Shown here: positions 56,811-64,000 of the stretch, in pieces
Layout of the letters: every line of letters begins with the position of its first letter
Numbering within the stretch: position 1 is the first letter of the stretch
Assembly (NCBI RefSeq): GCF_003253745.1
Contig: NZ_MZXV01000032.1
Span: 62,001 to 126,000, forward strand
DNA: 64,000 nucleotides
Direction of reading: 5' to 3'
Source of the DNA: Mesorhizobium kowhaii
GTDB taxonomy: Bacteria > Pseudomonadota > Alphaproteobacteria > Rhizobiales > Rhizobiaceae
The notes under the pieces: generated by a model
What the model was told of the DNA's origin: nothing
Databases searched by the model: none
What the model saw: only the letters and a program-made list of their open reading frames with translations
Position numbers and translations under genes: made by a program

Positions 56811-58316
56811 TCAGTCAGTGCGTTTCTCCATCGCCTCGAGCGCAGTGGCGAGGCGCTGCTCCTCGCCATAATAGCGAGCCCGGTCCCAGAAATGCGGACG
56901 GCCGATGCCGGTCGATACATGCTCTCCCAGCAGCCTGCCATTGGCGTCCTCGCCCTTGATGTTATAGAGGACGATATCCTGCGTGATGACGACGTCGCCC
57001 TCCATTCCGATCACCTCGGTGATGTGGGTGATGCGACGCGATCCATCGCGCAGGCGCGCCGCCTGGATGATCACGTCGATGGAGCCGACAACGATTTCGC
57101 GCACGGTCTTCTGCGGCAGCGAATAACCGCCCATCGCGATCATGGATTCGATACGGTTCAGACATTCGCGCGGGCTGTTCGAGTGGATCGTTCCCATCGA
57201 GCCGTCATGGCCGGTGTTCATCGCCTGCAGAAGATCGAACACCTCGGGTCCGCGCACTTCGCCGACGATGATGCGCTCGGGCCGCATGCGCAGGCAGTTC
57301 TTGACCAGGTCGCGCATCGTCACCTCACCCTCGCCCTCCAGATTGGGCGGGCGGGTTTCGAGGCGCACGACATGCGGCTGCTGCAATTGCAGCTCGGCCG
57401 AGTCCTCGCAGGTGATGACGCGCTCCTCGCGGTCGATATAGTTGGTCAGGCAGTTGAGCAGCGTCGTCTTGCCCGAGCCGGTACCGCCCGAGATGACGAT
57501 GTTGCAGCGAACACGACTGATGATCTTGAGAACTTCGGCTCCCTGCGGTGAAATGGCGCCGAACTTGACCAGCTGATCGAGGGTCAGCTTGTCCTTCTTG
57601 AATTTGCGGATGGTGAGCGTGGCTCCATCGATGGAGAGCGGCGGCGCGATGACGTTGACGCGGGAGCCGTCGGGAAGACGCGCGTCGCAGATCGGGCTGG
57701 ATTCGTCGACACGGCGGCCAACCTGGCTGACGATGCGCTGGCAGATGTTGAGGAGCTGCTGGTTGTCACGAAAGCGGATGCCGGTCTGTTCGACCTTGCC
57801 GTTGACTTCGATGTAAACGTTCTTGGAGCCGTTGACCATGATGTCGGCGATGTCGTCGCGTGCGAGCAACGGCTCGAGCGGCCCATAGCCGAGCACATCG
57901 TTGCAGATATCCTCGAGCAGTTCTTCCTGCTCGGCGATCGTCATCGCGAAATTCTTGATCGCGATGATGTCGTTGACGATGTCGCGGATTTCTTCGCGTG
58001 CGCTTTCAGGATCAAGCTTGGAGAGCTGCGACAGATCGATCGTGTCGATGAGCGCGGAGAAAACCTGGCTCTTGGTGTCGTAGTAGGTTTCGCTCTTTTC
58101 GCGCTGGACCCGTTTCAGGTCCGGCGCCGATGGCGGCGCCTCGATCGCGCGGCGCGCTGGCGGCGCGACAGGTGCGCTTGGCGGAGGCGCAGCGGGGCGG
58201 GCAAGCACCGCCGTATCCGCGGAACTTGCGGCCGGCGGCGCAACCGGGGCCGGTGCTGGCTGGCGAAATTCCGGCGTGAACCGGTTTCCGTCGTCGCTGC
58301 CTCTTTTACCAAACAT
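56811..58316 (-). CDS. cpaF: Tad pilus assembly ATPase CpaF/TadA
   Basis: A 501-residue secretion ATPase that powers pilus extension and retraction. The Walker A site GGTGSGKTT lies near residue 280, the Asp and His boxes follow, and Walker B is in [16 protein letters not shown] near 340. The N-terminal 60 residues are a proline-rich, poorly conserved tail. It lies 30 bp after cpaE. Confidence 0.95.
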   Translation of the reverse strand: MFGKRGSDDGNRFTPEFRQPAPAPVAPPAASSADTAVLARPAAPPPSAPVAPPARRAIEAPPSAPDLKRVQREKSETYYDTKSQVFSALIDTIDLSQLSKLDPESAREEIRDIVNDIIAIKNFAMTIAEQEELLEDICNDVLGYGPLEPLLARDDIADIMVNGSKNVYIEVNGKVEQTGIRFRDNQQLLNICQRIVSQVGRRVDESSPICDARLPDGSRVNVIAPPLSIDGATLTIRKFKKDKLTLDQLVKFGAISPQGAEVLKIISRVRCNIVISGGTGSGKTTLLNCLTNYIDREERVITCEDSAELQLQQPHVVRLETRPPNLEGEGEVTMRDLVKNCLRMRPERIIVGEVRGPEVFDLLQAMNTGHDGSMGTIHSNSPRECLNRIESMIAMGGYSLPQKTVREIVVGSIDVIIQAARLRDGSRRITHITEVIGMEGDVVITQDIVLYNIKGEDANGRLLGEHVSTGIGRPHFWDRARYYGEEQRLATALEAMEKRTD

Positions 58317-58345
58317 GATCTGCTACCGATTCCACCGCTGAAACG

Positions 58346-59635
58346 TCACTTCTTGTTGCGCGAGAGCTTGCCAAGCAGATTGCCAAGCCCTGCTTTCTTC
58401 TTCGTCTTGATTTCACTGCGCCCGGTCAGCACATGCGCGATTTCGTTGATCATCGCGACAACCGGGTTCTTGGCATCCATTTCGCCAAGCATGCGCCCGT
58501 TGTTGGCGGCATTGCCGAACAGCAATGGATCAAAGCCAATGACCGACATCGGCAACAGGCCGAGCGGCTCGGCGAAATCGGACGGTGAAATCTCCGGGCG
58601 CTTGGGAACGCCGGCCTGGTTGATGATCAGCTTCGGCGGCGGGTCGTTGGGACGAAGTCGCTTTAACATGTCGACCAGGTTCTTGGTGTTGCGCAGATTG
58701 GCCAGTTCCGGCGTCGCCGTGATGACGATCTCGTCGGCCTTGATCAGCGTGTTCTTGGTCCAGCCCGTCCAGGCATGGGGAATATCGAGCACCAGCAGCG
58801 GCACGCTGCGCTGGGCGGTGTCGATGAGCTGCGTGAAGGCTTCGGGATCGAAGTCATAGACCCGTTCGAGCGTCGAAGGGGCTGCCAACAGCGAGAGGTG
58901 TTCGGCGCACTGGGTCAGCAGACGGTCGAGATAGACTTCATCGATGCGCTCCGGCGAAAACACCGCCTCGGCGATGCCTTGCGCCGGATCCCGGTCGAAA
59001 TTGATGTTGGCCGTGCCGAAAGCGAGGTCGAGATCGGCGACGACCACTTCGGATTTGAACAGGGAGGACATCGCCCAGGCCACATTGTGGGCAATCGTCG
59101 AGGAACCGACGCCGCCCTTGGCGCCGACAAAGGCGATCGAGCGGCCGAGCGGCTCGGCTTCCGGATCAATGAAAATCGACGCCACCACGCTGACGATGTC
59201 AGCCATCGACACAGGTGCGATCACATATTCGGAAATGCCGGAGCGGATGAGTTCGCGGTAGAGACCGACATCATTGTAGTGACCGATCACCACCACCTTC
59301 GAGGTCGGATCGCAGTATTCCGAGAGCTGGGCAAGTTGCTCCAGCAGTTGCTTCGGCTCGCTGCGCGATTCAAGCAGGATCAGGTTGGGTGTCGGCGCCG
59401 ACTGGTAGAATTCGATGGCGGTGAGGACGCCGCCCATATGGACCTTGAGATGCGCCTTCGTCATGCGGCGATCCTCGCCGGCGCGCTCGACCGGATTGGC
59501 AACGCCCTCGGTCTCGCAGAATGCCTGGATCGAGATGCGCGGAATCGGCCGCAATGCCTGCATCGCGGCGATGTCCTGCTGCGAGGTATCGCTGCCATCC
59601 ACCGGGGCGTCGTAGGCAAGATTGCTCATCATCAT
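58346..59635 (-). CDS. cpaE: Tad pilus localisation ATPase CpaE/TadZ
   Basis: A 429-residue protein with an N-terminal receiver-like domain (residues 75-180) and a C-terminal MinD/ParA-like ATPase. The deviant Walker A reads GAKGGVGSSTI, where the second lysine of ParA is serine, as is usual in CpaE. It places the pilus machine at the cell pole. Three ATGs in a row (59635, 59632, 59629) follow GGGAAAGAG. Confidence 0.92.
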   Translation of the reverse strand: MMMSNLAYDAPVDGSDTSQQDIAAMQALRPIPRISIQAFCETEGVANPVERAGEDRRMTKAHLKVHMGGVLTAIEFYQSAPTPNLILLESRSEPKQLLEQLAQLSEYCDPTSKVVVIGHYNDVGLYRELIRSGISEYVIAPVSMADIVSVVASIFIDPEAEPLGRSIAFVGAKGGVGSSTIAHNVAWAMSSLFKSEVVVADLDLAFGTANINFDRDPAQGIAEAVFSPERIDEVYLDRLLTQCAEHLSLLAAPSTLERVYDFDPEAFTQLIDTAQRSVPLLVLDIPHAWTGWTKNTLIKADEIVITATPELANLRNTKNLVDMLKRLRPNDPPPKLIINQAGVPKRPEISPSDFAEPLGLLPMSVIGFDPLLFGNAANNGRMLGEMDAKNPVVAMINEIAHVLTGRSEIKTKKKAGLGNLLGKLSRNKK

Positions 59636-59672
59636 CTCTTTCCCGTGGCCTGTTCTATCCGAGACTGGCGGC

Positions 59673-60410
59673 TCAGTACGAAACTTCCGAATTGCCGAGG
59701 AATTCGTCCGAAATGCCTCTTGAGCGGTAGACATCTATCACCGCGCCGCGATTTTCAGCATCGATGGTGGATGGCTTGCGCGGGCCGAGCAGATCGGCCG
59801 GGTTGTCCATCTGGGCGGCAAGATTGTTCTGATAGGAGCAGCCGAAGTCGGCATAGTGCTTGTTTTCCGCCGTATCGACCAGGTCATCTGGCCAGCGTCC
59901 GCATTTGTCGGTCTGGGCTCTCACCGAGACATAGGCGACGCGAACCGGCGAGGAGATCTCGCTCGAGGCGGCCTGATAGGAGGTGACGACGATCCGGTTG
60001 CGCTTGACACCGGCGGCGACCGCGAGCCGGGCGAAATCGCGAGCGGCTGCCGTCGCGGCGACCTCGTTGGCCGATCCGCTCGGGACCTGGATCGTCAGCG
60101 TCGGGGCGGCACTCTTGTCATAGCCGTCGAGGAAGCCCAGAAGCGTGTCGCGCTGCGATCCGGTCATGCCCCGATCGCCGGCGCCGACAGGCAGGTCGAT
60201 CTTCTGGTTCTTCTCCGCGATCACGATCGGATGATTGGTGCGATAGTCGTCCGGAACGGCGCCGACGGTAATGCTGTCGCGCTGGGCGCAGCCGACCAGC
60301 AACGCCGCCACCGCAACCACCAGGACCGGTACGGCTCGTCCGCAGATCCGCGAACGGCCAAAGCGCATCGTTGTGGCGATGGTGCTTGCCTTCAATGCTG
60401 ACTGAGACAT
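59673..60410 (-). CDS. cpaD: Tad pilus lipoprotein CpaD
   Basis: A 245-residue outer-membrane lipoprotein of the Tad pilus. The lipobox is LLVGC near residue 41. The conserved CpaD stretch PDDYRTNHPIVIAE follows soon after. Two later cysteines (KCGRWPDDL and FGCSYQNNLAAQ) may form a disulfide. It helps the CpaC secretin fold. It lies 14 bp after cpaC. Confidence 0.93.
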   Translation of the reverse strand: MSQSALKASTIATTMRFGRSRICGRAVPVLVVAVAALLVGCAQRDSITVGAVPDDYRTNHPIVIAEKNQKIDLPVGAGDRGMTGSQRDTLLGFLDGYDKSAAPTLTIQVPSGSANEVAATAAARDFARLAVAAGVKRNRIVVTSYQAASSEISSPVRVAYVSVRAQTDKCGRWPDDLVDTAENKHYADFGCSYQNNLAAQMDNPADLLGPRKPSTIDAENRGAVIDVYRSRGISDEFLGNSEVSY

Positions 60411-60424
60411 GTCCGCTTCCCCGC

Positions 60425-61942
60425 TTACTTGTAGATGAAGCCGACAACGCCGTGGTAACGGCCGTTGGGCTTGTCGGTCTGCATGGTGCCGTAGACGCGA
60501 TTGACGCGGCCAAGGAACATGGCGGCGCCATCGCTGGCAGCGTTGAAATTGTCGTCCGGCTTGGCGAGGTCGTTGCGTGCCACCGGCTTCACCAGATAGG
60601 GCGTGATGATGATGACGAGCTCGGTCTCGTTGCGCACGAAATCCCTGCTGCGGAAGAGCGCGCCGAGCACCGGGATCTTTGTCAGCCCGGGCAAACCGTT
60701 GACGGCTTGCCTGACATCGTCGCGAACCAGGCCGGCGATCATCATGGATCCGCCAGAGGGCAATTCCACCGTTGTGTCGGCAAGACGCTTGCGCAGCGAC
60801 AGGGCATTCATGCCGGCGCTCGTCACGCCTTCGGACAACGATACGGATCCCTCGGTTGTCGGCTCGGAAACCGAGGTTCGGACTTTCAGGCTTATGCGGC
60901 CGGGAGACAACACCACCGGCTGGAATTCCAGGCCGATGCCGTACTCGATCTTTTCGACGGTATAGGTCTTCAGCCCAGTCTGGTTGTCGGTGGACACCTT
61001 CTGGTCGACATTTGACACCATGTTGTATTCACCGCCGACCTTGAAGGTCGCCTTCTCGCCGGATACGGCAGTCAAGGTCGGCTCAGCCAAGGTCTTCATG
61101 ACCCCGGACTGTTCCATGGCGTTGATGTAAGACTGCAGCCCCGAGGCGCCGATCTGGAAGCCCGAGTTCGACAGCTGCTTGCCAAGGCCGGTGAAATTGT
61201 CGCTGATTGCGCCGTAGCTGATGCCGTTGCTGCCGCCAGTGCCGACCATATTGACGCCGAGCTGCTTCATCACCGAGCGGCTGACTTCAGCGACCGTCAC
61301 TTTCAGCGTGACCTGATCGTCGCCGATGATCTGAAGCAGGTTGACGATCTTGCTGGTGCGGCGCTCCTGGTCCGGATTGTTGATGTCGACACCGCTCTGG
61401 GCCGAACCGCCGGCCGCGGTCTGCGAATATTGTCCCGTCGTCGCTTCACCGCCCGAGACGAAGATCGTCGCCAGGTCGACCGCGCGTTTTGCGTCCAGCG
61501 GCGTGTCGACCGTTCCGGTCAGGACGACGTTGTCATTCAGCAGTTCCACCTTGATGGCCGACGTCGGGATGAAGCGCTTGATATAGTCTTCAAGGCCGGC
61601 AACGTCGCGTTCGACAGCCAGATCCAGGCTGACGATCTGCTCGCCATTCGGACCGAAGACAAAGATGTTCGTCTCGCCGACCGCCTTGCCGAACAGATAG
61701 ATACGCCTTGCGGTGCGGGTCACCGCGTCGGCGACCGCCGGGTTGGCGACGAGAATGTCGTAGGCATCGCTCGGCAGGTCGATAACCACCGACTTGTTGA
61801 GGCCGAGCTTGACGCGCTGGGTGGCCGTCGATGCAGTGACCTGCGCGTTCTTTGCCTCGACAACGCCTTGTACATGCGTTCCGACGAGCAGCAGGCCGAA
61901 TGCCGCGGCTACAATTGCCGGCAGTTTACCACTTAGCCTCAT
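60425..61942 (-). CDS. cpaC: Tad pilus secretin CpaC/RcpA
   Basis: A 505-residue outer-membrane channel. It has a signal peptide (residues 1-30), a pilus-assembly N-terminal domain (residues 38-110, DLPSDAYDILVANPAVAD), a BON-like domain, and the secretin core with VSGEKATFKVGGEYN and the C-terminal TVELPSGGSMMIAGL. Its start overlaps the cpaB stop by 4 bp. Confidence 0.95.
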   Translation of the reverse strand: MRLSGKLPAIVAAAFGLLLVGTHVQGVVEAKNAQVTASTATQRVKLGLNKSVVIDLPSDAYDILVANPAVADAVTRTARRIYLFGKAVGETNIFVFGPNGEQIVSLDLAVERDVAGLEDYIKRFIPTSAIKVELLNDNVVLTGTVDTPLDAKRAVDLATIFVSGGEATTGQYSQTAAGGSAQSGVDINNPDQERRTSKIVNLLQIIGDDQVTLKVTVAEVSRSVMKQLGVNMVGTGGSNGISYGAISDNFTGLGKQLSNSGFQIGASGLQSYINAMEQSGVMKTLAEPTLTAVSGEKATFKVGGEYNMVSNVDQKVSTDNQTGLKTYTVEKIEYGIGLEFQPVVLSPGRISLKVRTSVSEPTTEGSVSLSEGVTSAGMNALSLRKRLADTTVELPSGGSMMIAGLVRDDVRQAVNGLPGLTKIPVLGALFRSRDFVRNETELVIIITPYLVKPVARNDLAKPDDNFNAASDGAAMFLGRVNRVYGTMQTDKPNGRYHGVVGFIYK

Positions 61943-62754
61943 TTCCTTGCCCCTACTTCGGAAACTTCGCCCGACTTGATCAGCCTCACCGTTCCCCTGC
62001 GGCCATTGCCGGAAACGAGATAGTCGGCCTCACCCAGATTCTTTTCCTGGGTGTCCGCGACCGCCCGTAGCGCCAGGGTCAGGCGATCCGCCATCTGCTG
62101 GGCAACCGTGATGATCTCCGCCTGACGCGGTGTCAGTTCCAGCGTGGCGGTCTGGCCCACCCTGGTCTTCTTGCCTTCCTCGTCCTCCTGAATGGTCTGG
62201 TCGATTGCCAGGACGCGGATGTTCTTGAGGATGGTTTCAGTGTTGAAACTGGCGGCGGCGCCGTTGGTGGCATCGCCCCTGCGGGTCATGATGACATCGA
62301 CGAAGTCGTTCGGAAGAATGAAGCCGCCGGCCGACGTGTCGGCCGAGATGGCGGTGGCGACCGCCCGCATGCCGGAAGGCAGGATCGACGACATGAAGCT
62401 CTGCCCCTCGCCGATCAGCTTGGAACGCCGCAGAGGCTCTCCGGCGTACATTGCCACACGGGCGACGGAACCCTTCAGCTTGTCCAGCGCCTCGGGCTCG
62501 GCGGTGCGGGTGATGAAATTGGCGTTGATGCCGTCGGCGGGCCAGGATTGCCAGGCAATGTTGTTTTCGAGCGGGCTGCCCATCGAGACATCGCCCGACA
62601 GCACAAGCACATCCTGCAGCGACACCGCCGGCGCCTGGGGGCCGGAATCGACGACGATCTGGGGCGGCGGTGCCACCATGTTTTTCGCGACAAAACCGGC
62701 ACCACCCGCCGCGGCCACCGCCACGCTCAGAATTATCAATCGCGATGCTGGCAT
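61939..62754 (-). CDS. cpaB: Tad pilus assembly protein CpaB/RcpC
   Basis: A 271-residue protein with an N-terminal membrane anchor and an SAF domain (residues 45-110), which is a peptidoglycan or glycan-binding module, followed by a beta-rich RcpC region (GMRAVATAIS, LPNDFVDVIMTRR). ATG 62754 is used, giving MPASRLIILSVAVAAAGG at the N-terminus. It leads the cpaBCDEF-tadBC unit; the 211-bp gap to cpaA suggests its own promoter. Confidence 0.93.
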   Translation of the reverse strand: MPASRLIILSVAVAAAGGAGFVAKNMVAPPPQIVVDSGPQAPAVSLQDVLVLSGDVSMGSPLENNIAWQSWPADGINANFITRTAEPEALDKLKGSVARVAMYAGEPLRRSKLIGEGQSFMSSILPSGMRAVATAISADTSAGGFILPNDFVDVIMTRRGDATNGAAASFNTETILKNIRVLAIDQTIQEDEEGKKTRVGQTATLELTPRQAEIITVAQQMADRLTLALRAVADTQEKNLGEADYLVSGNGRRGTVRLIKSGEVSEVGARK

Positions 62755-62965
62755 CTGTCCGAACCCTTGCCCTGGCAAACCACGTAGCCAAGCCGGACTT
62801 TGCAGCGGCAATCGTCAAAACAAGGTTAATGTAATGCTTACGATCGTGATTAATTTAAGGTTTACATAAATTAGCTCGATGTGGCCCGCCCGGACAAATG
62901 GCAGGCCCGGCCCTACCAAAAGCCAGGTGCGGAAACGCCGGGTCGGATAACGGAAATCAGATCGT
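62755..62965. other. 211-bp intergenic region between cpaA and cpaB
   Basis: An AT-rich stretch at 62820-62875 stands out against the GC-rich surroundings. It holds TTAA-N7-TTTAC at 62850-62865 and a TTAA-N7-CTTAC at 62826-62841, which are near-matches to the CtrA site. It is a likely cpaB promoter region. No gene was seen. Confidence 0.45.
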
Positions 62966-63484
62966 TCAGCTCGCTAGCCGCGCCAGCGCCCACACCATCA
63001 AGGGCGAATCCGGATAAGTCAGCAACCCGCCAAGGCCAAGCGCGATGCCGTAGGGAACGCCGTTTGCCTCGTCGGCGAAATGGCGCAGAAACGGATTTCG
63101 GCCGGTAACGGCCGCAAGCAGCGACTTCCGGTAGACGATGATTGCGAGCGTCAGCAGGCCGCCGATGATTGTCGAGGCCACTAAATACTCGACGAGATGC
63201 ACATTGAGACCCATCCACATCGCGGTGGCAGCCAGCAGCTTGGCGTCGCCCCCACCCATGCCGCCCATTGCGAACAGGCCGAACGTCACGGCCAGGACCA
63301 GGGCGCCGGCGGCGAAATGCCCGCCATAGGCCGCCCATTCCATACCCGTCAGCGGCGCAACCAGCGCGAAAACAACAACAAGCAGCACCGGCACGCGATT
63401 GGCAATCGTCATCGACAGCATGTCGGAGATCGCGGCAAACAGCATGCAGAACGGAAACACGACGAAGATCAGGGCTTCAAGCAT
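62966..63484 (-). CDS. cpaA: Prepilin peptidase CpaA/TadV
   Basis: A 172-residue membrane aspartic protease that cleaves the Flp prepilin leader. It has about five or six hydrophobic segments. The two catalytic aspartates are visible in AISDMLSM near residue 21 and in GGGDAKLLAA near residue 78 (GxGD motif). It lacks the methylase domain of PilD, as is typical for TadV. It lies 185 bp after the pilin gene, beyond a terminator. Confidence 0.92.
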   Translation of the reverse strand: MLEALIFVVFPFCMLFAAISDMLSMTIANRVPVLLVVVFALVAPLTGMEWAAYGGHFAAGALVLAVTFGLFAMGGMGGGDAKLLAATAMWMGLNVHLVEYLVASTIIGGLLTLAIIVYRKSLLAAVTGRNPFLRHFADEANGVPYGIALGLGGLLTYPDSPLMVWALARLAS

Positions 63485-63603
63485 CGGCGCTATGCCTATT
63501 GTCCGATTTCACGGGGCTCAATCTAGACATGTTCGATTAACGATTGATGAGGCCCGGAATGAAAAGACGACTGATACTGATATTGGCAGCGGCATAGAAA
63601 TAG

Positions 63604-63632
63604 AAAAAGGGCCGCCACGTGGCGGCCCTTTT
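63604..63632 (-). terminator. Strong terminator after the Flp pilin gene
   Basis: On the minus strand a perfect 12-bp stem (AAAAGGGCCGCC with GGCGGCCCTTTT, loop ACGT) ends in five T residues. It lies 36 bp after the pilin stop. It should allow pilin mRNA to accumulate separately from the rest of the locus. Confidence 0.9.
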
Positions 63633-63668
63633 CCAGAACGCAATCTGAGCGCCCAGCAATACCGCAGA

Positions 63669-63851
63669 TCAGCTGCCCGAGGGAGCAGCGTTCAAGGTGG
63701 TTCCGATAGAGGTGAACTTGCTGTTGAGTGCATTGCCGAGCGCGCCGGCGCCAGTGATGATGGCGAGCGCGATGAGAGCGGCGATCAGACCATATTCGAT
63801 AGCGGTCGCGCCGGATTCGTCCTTCACAAAACGTGCGATGAGATTAGACAT
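63669..63851 (-). CDS. flp: Flp-family type IVb pilin
   Basis: A 60-residue Flp pilin subunit. The short charged leader (KDESG) ends in glycine, and cleavage gives a mature protein beginning ATAIEYGLIAALIALA, the Flp hallmark with the conserved Glu-Tyr pair. AGGAG lies upstream of the ATG. It is the first gene of the locus and is separated from cpaA by a terminator. The 149 bp up to the window end should hold its promoter. Confidence 0.95.
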   Translation of the reverse strand: MSNLIARFVKDESGATAIEYGLIAALIALAIITGAGALGNALNSKFTSIGTTLNAAPSGS

Positions 63852-64000
63852 TCGAGAGCTCCTACTCCACGTGTTACAGCACTTCCGTCAACTTCTGTGA
63901 TGGTTGATCGGATACTGGCAATCTAGGGAGAAGCTCTTTCGATCGGCTTAATAAACAGCCTTACCGATTCCTTTCCCGGTTCGAACATATTGCGTGGTTA

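Noticed and set aside
1..64000. tRNA, rRNA, insertion sequence or prophage
   Set aside because: Intergenic spaces were read for tRNA-like ends, transposase motifs and phage genes; none was found. The S24 repressor stands alone.

Overview
This window reads as chromosomal DNA of a rhizobial alphaproteobacterium, most likely Mesorhizobium or a close relative (inference from gene content; no database search was run). Pointers are high GC, a chvE-gguABC sugar-uptake operon, a SAM-II riboswitch before metZ, GcrA with clustered GANTC sites, class I lysyl-tRNA synthetase, PodJ, and a luxR-luxI-crotonase quorum-sensing set of the kind known from M. japonicum. No rRNA, tRNA, CRISPR array, insertion sequence or prophage was seen. 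Coding density is high, and most gaps hold hairpins or palindromic repeats.

Layout. 1-4.7 kb: chvE (5' end cut by the window), gguA, gguB, gguC. 4.7-5.0 kb: a hairpin-rich inverted-repeat element. 5.0-10.2 kb: orphan amino-acid binding protein, dCTP deaminase, SAM-II riboswitch with terminator and metZ, a ceramide-glucosyltransferase-like enzyme, apaG. 10.2-15.4 kb: hslO, argF, argD, gcrA, corA. 15.5-18.7 kb: phosphate block with phoU, phoR and a PPK2 polyphosphate kinase, but no pst genes or phoB between phoR and phoU. 18.8-21.1 kb: crotonase, luxI, luxR on one strand. 21.3-25.9 kb: a second orphan solute-binding protein, a TerB-like protein, lysyl-tRNA synthetase, a nuclease-like protein and an S24 repressor.

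26-33.7 kb is a fatty-acid or branched-chain acyl-CoA oxidation operon: two acyl-CoA dehydrogenases, an embedded DUF4259 gene, a thiolase and a multifunctional FadJ-like protein. It lies downstream of a MerR-family regulator, with a 32-bp palindrome in front of the operon and a related site in front of merR. 34.1-38.2 kb: podJ. 38.4-40.1 kb: TauE/SafE exporter and partner. 40.3-47.4 kb: YegD-like Hsp70, LysR regulator and a SoeABC-type molybdenum sulfite dehydrogenase operon led by an unrecognised 52-codon ORF. 47.4-53.5 kb: pdeM and lhr repair genes, NlpC/P60 peptidase, MarR regulator, M17 aminopeptidase.

53.6-63.9 kb is a Tad/Flp pilus locus: flp, cpaA, cpaB, cpaC, cpaD, cpaE, cpaF, tadB and tadC on the minus strand, facing a tadD-like lipoprotein gene on the plus strand that carries a +1 frameshift. 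Several intergenic spaces (17.7, 40.1, 50.7, 51.7, 54.5 kb) carry members of one dispersed palindromic repeat family. The most notable system is the three-gene quorum-sensing circuit, whose crotonase has an isomerase-like rather than hydratase-like active site.
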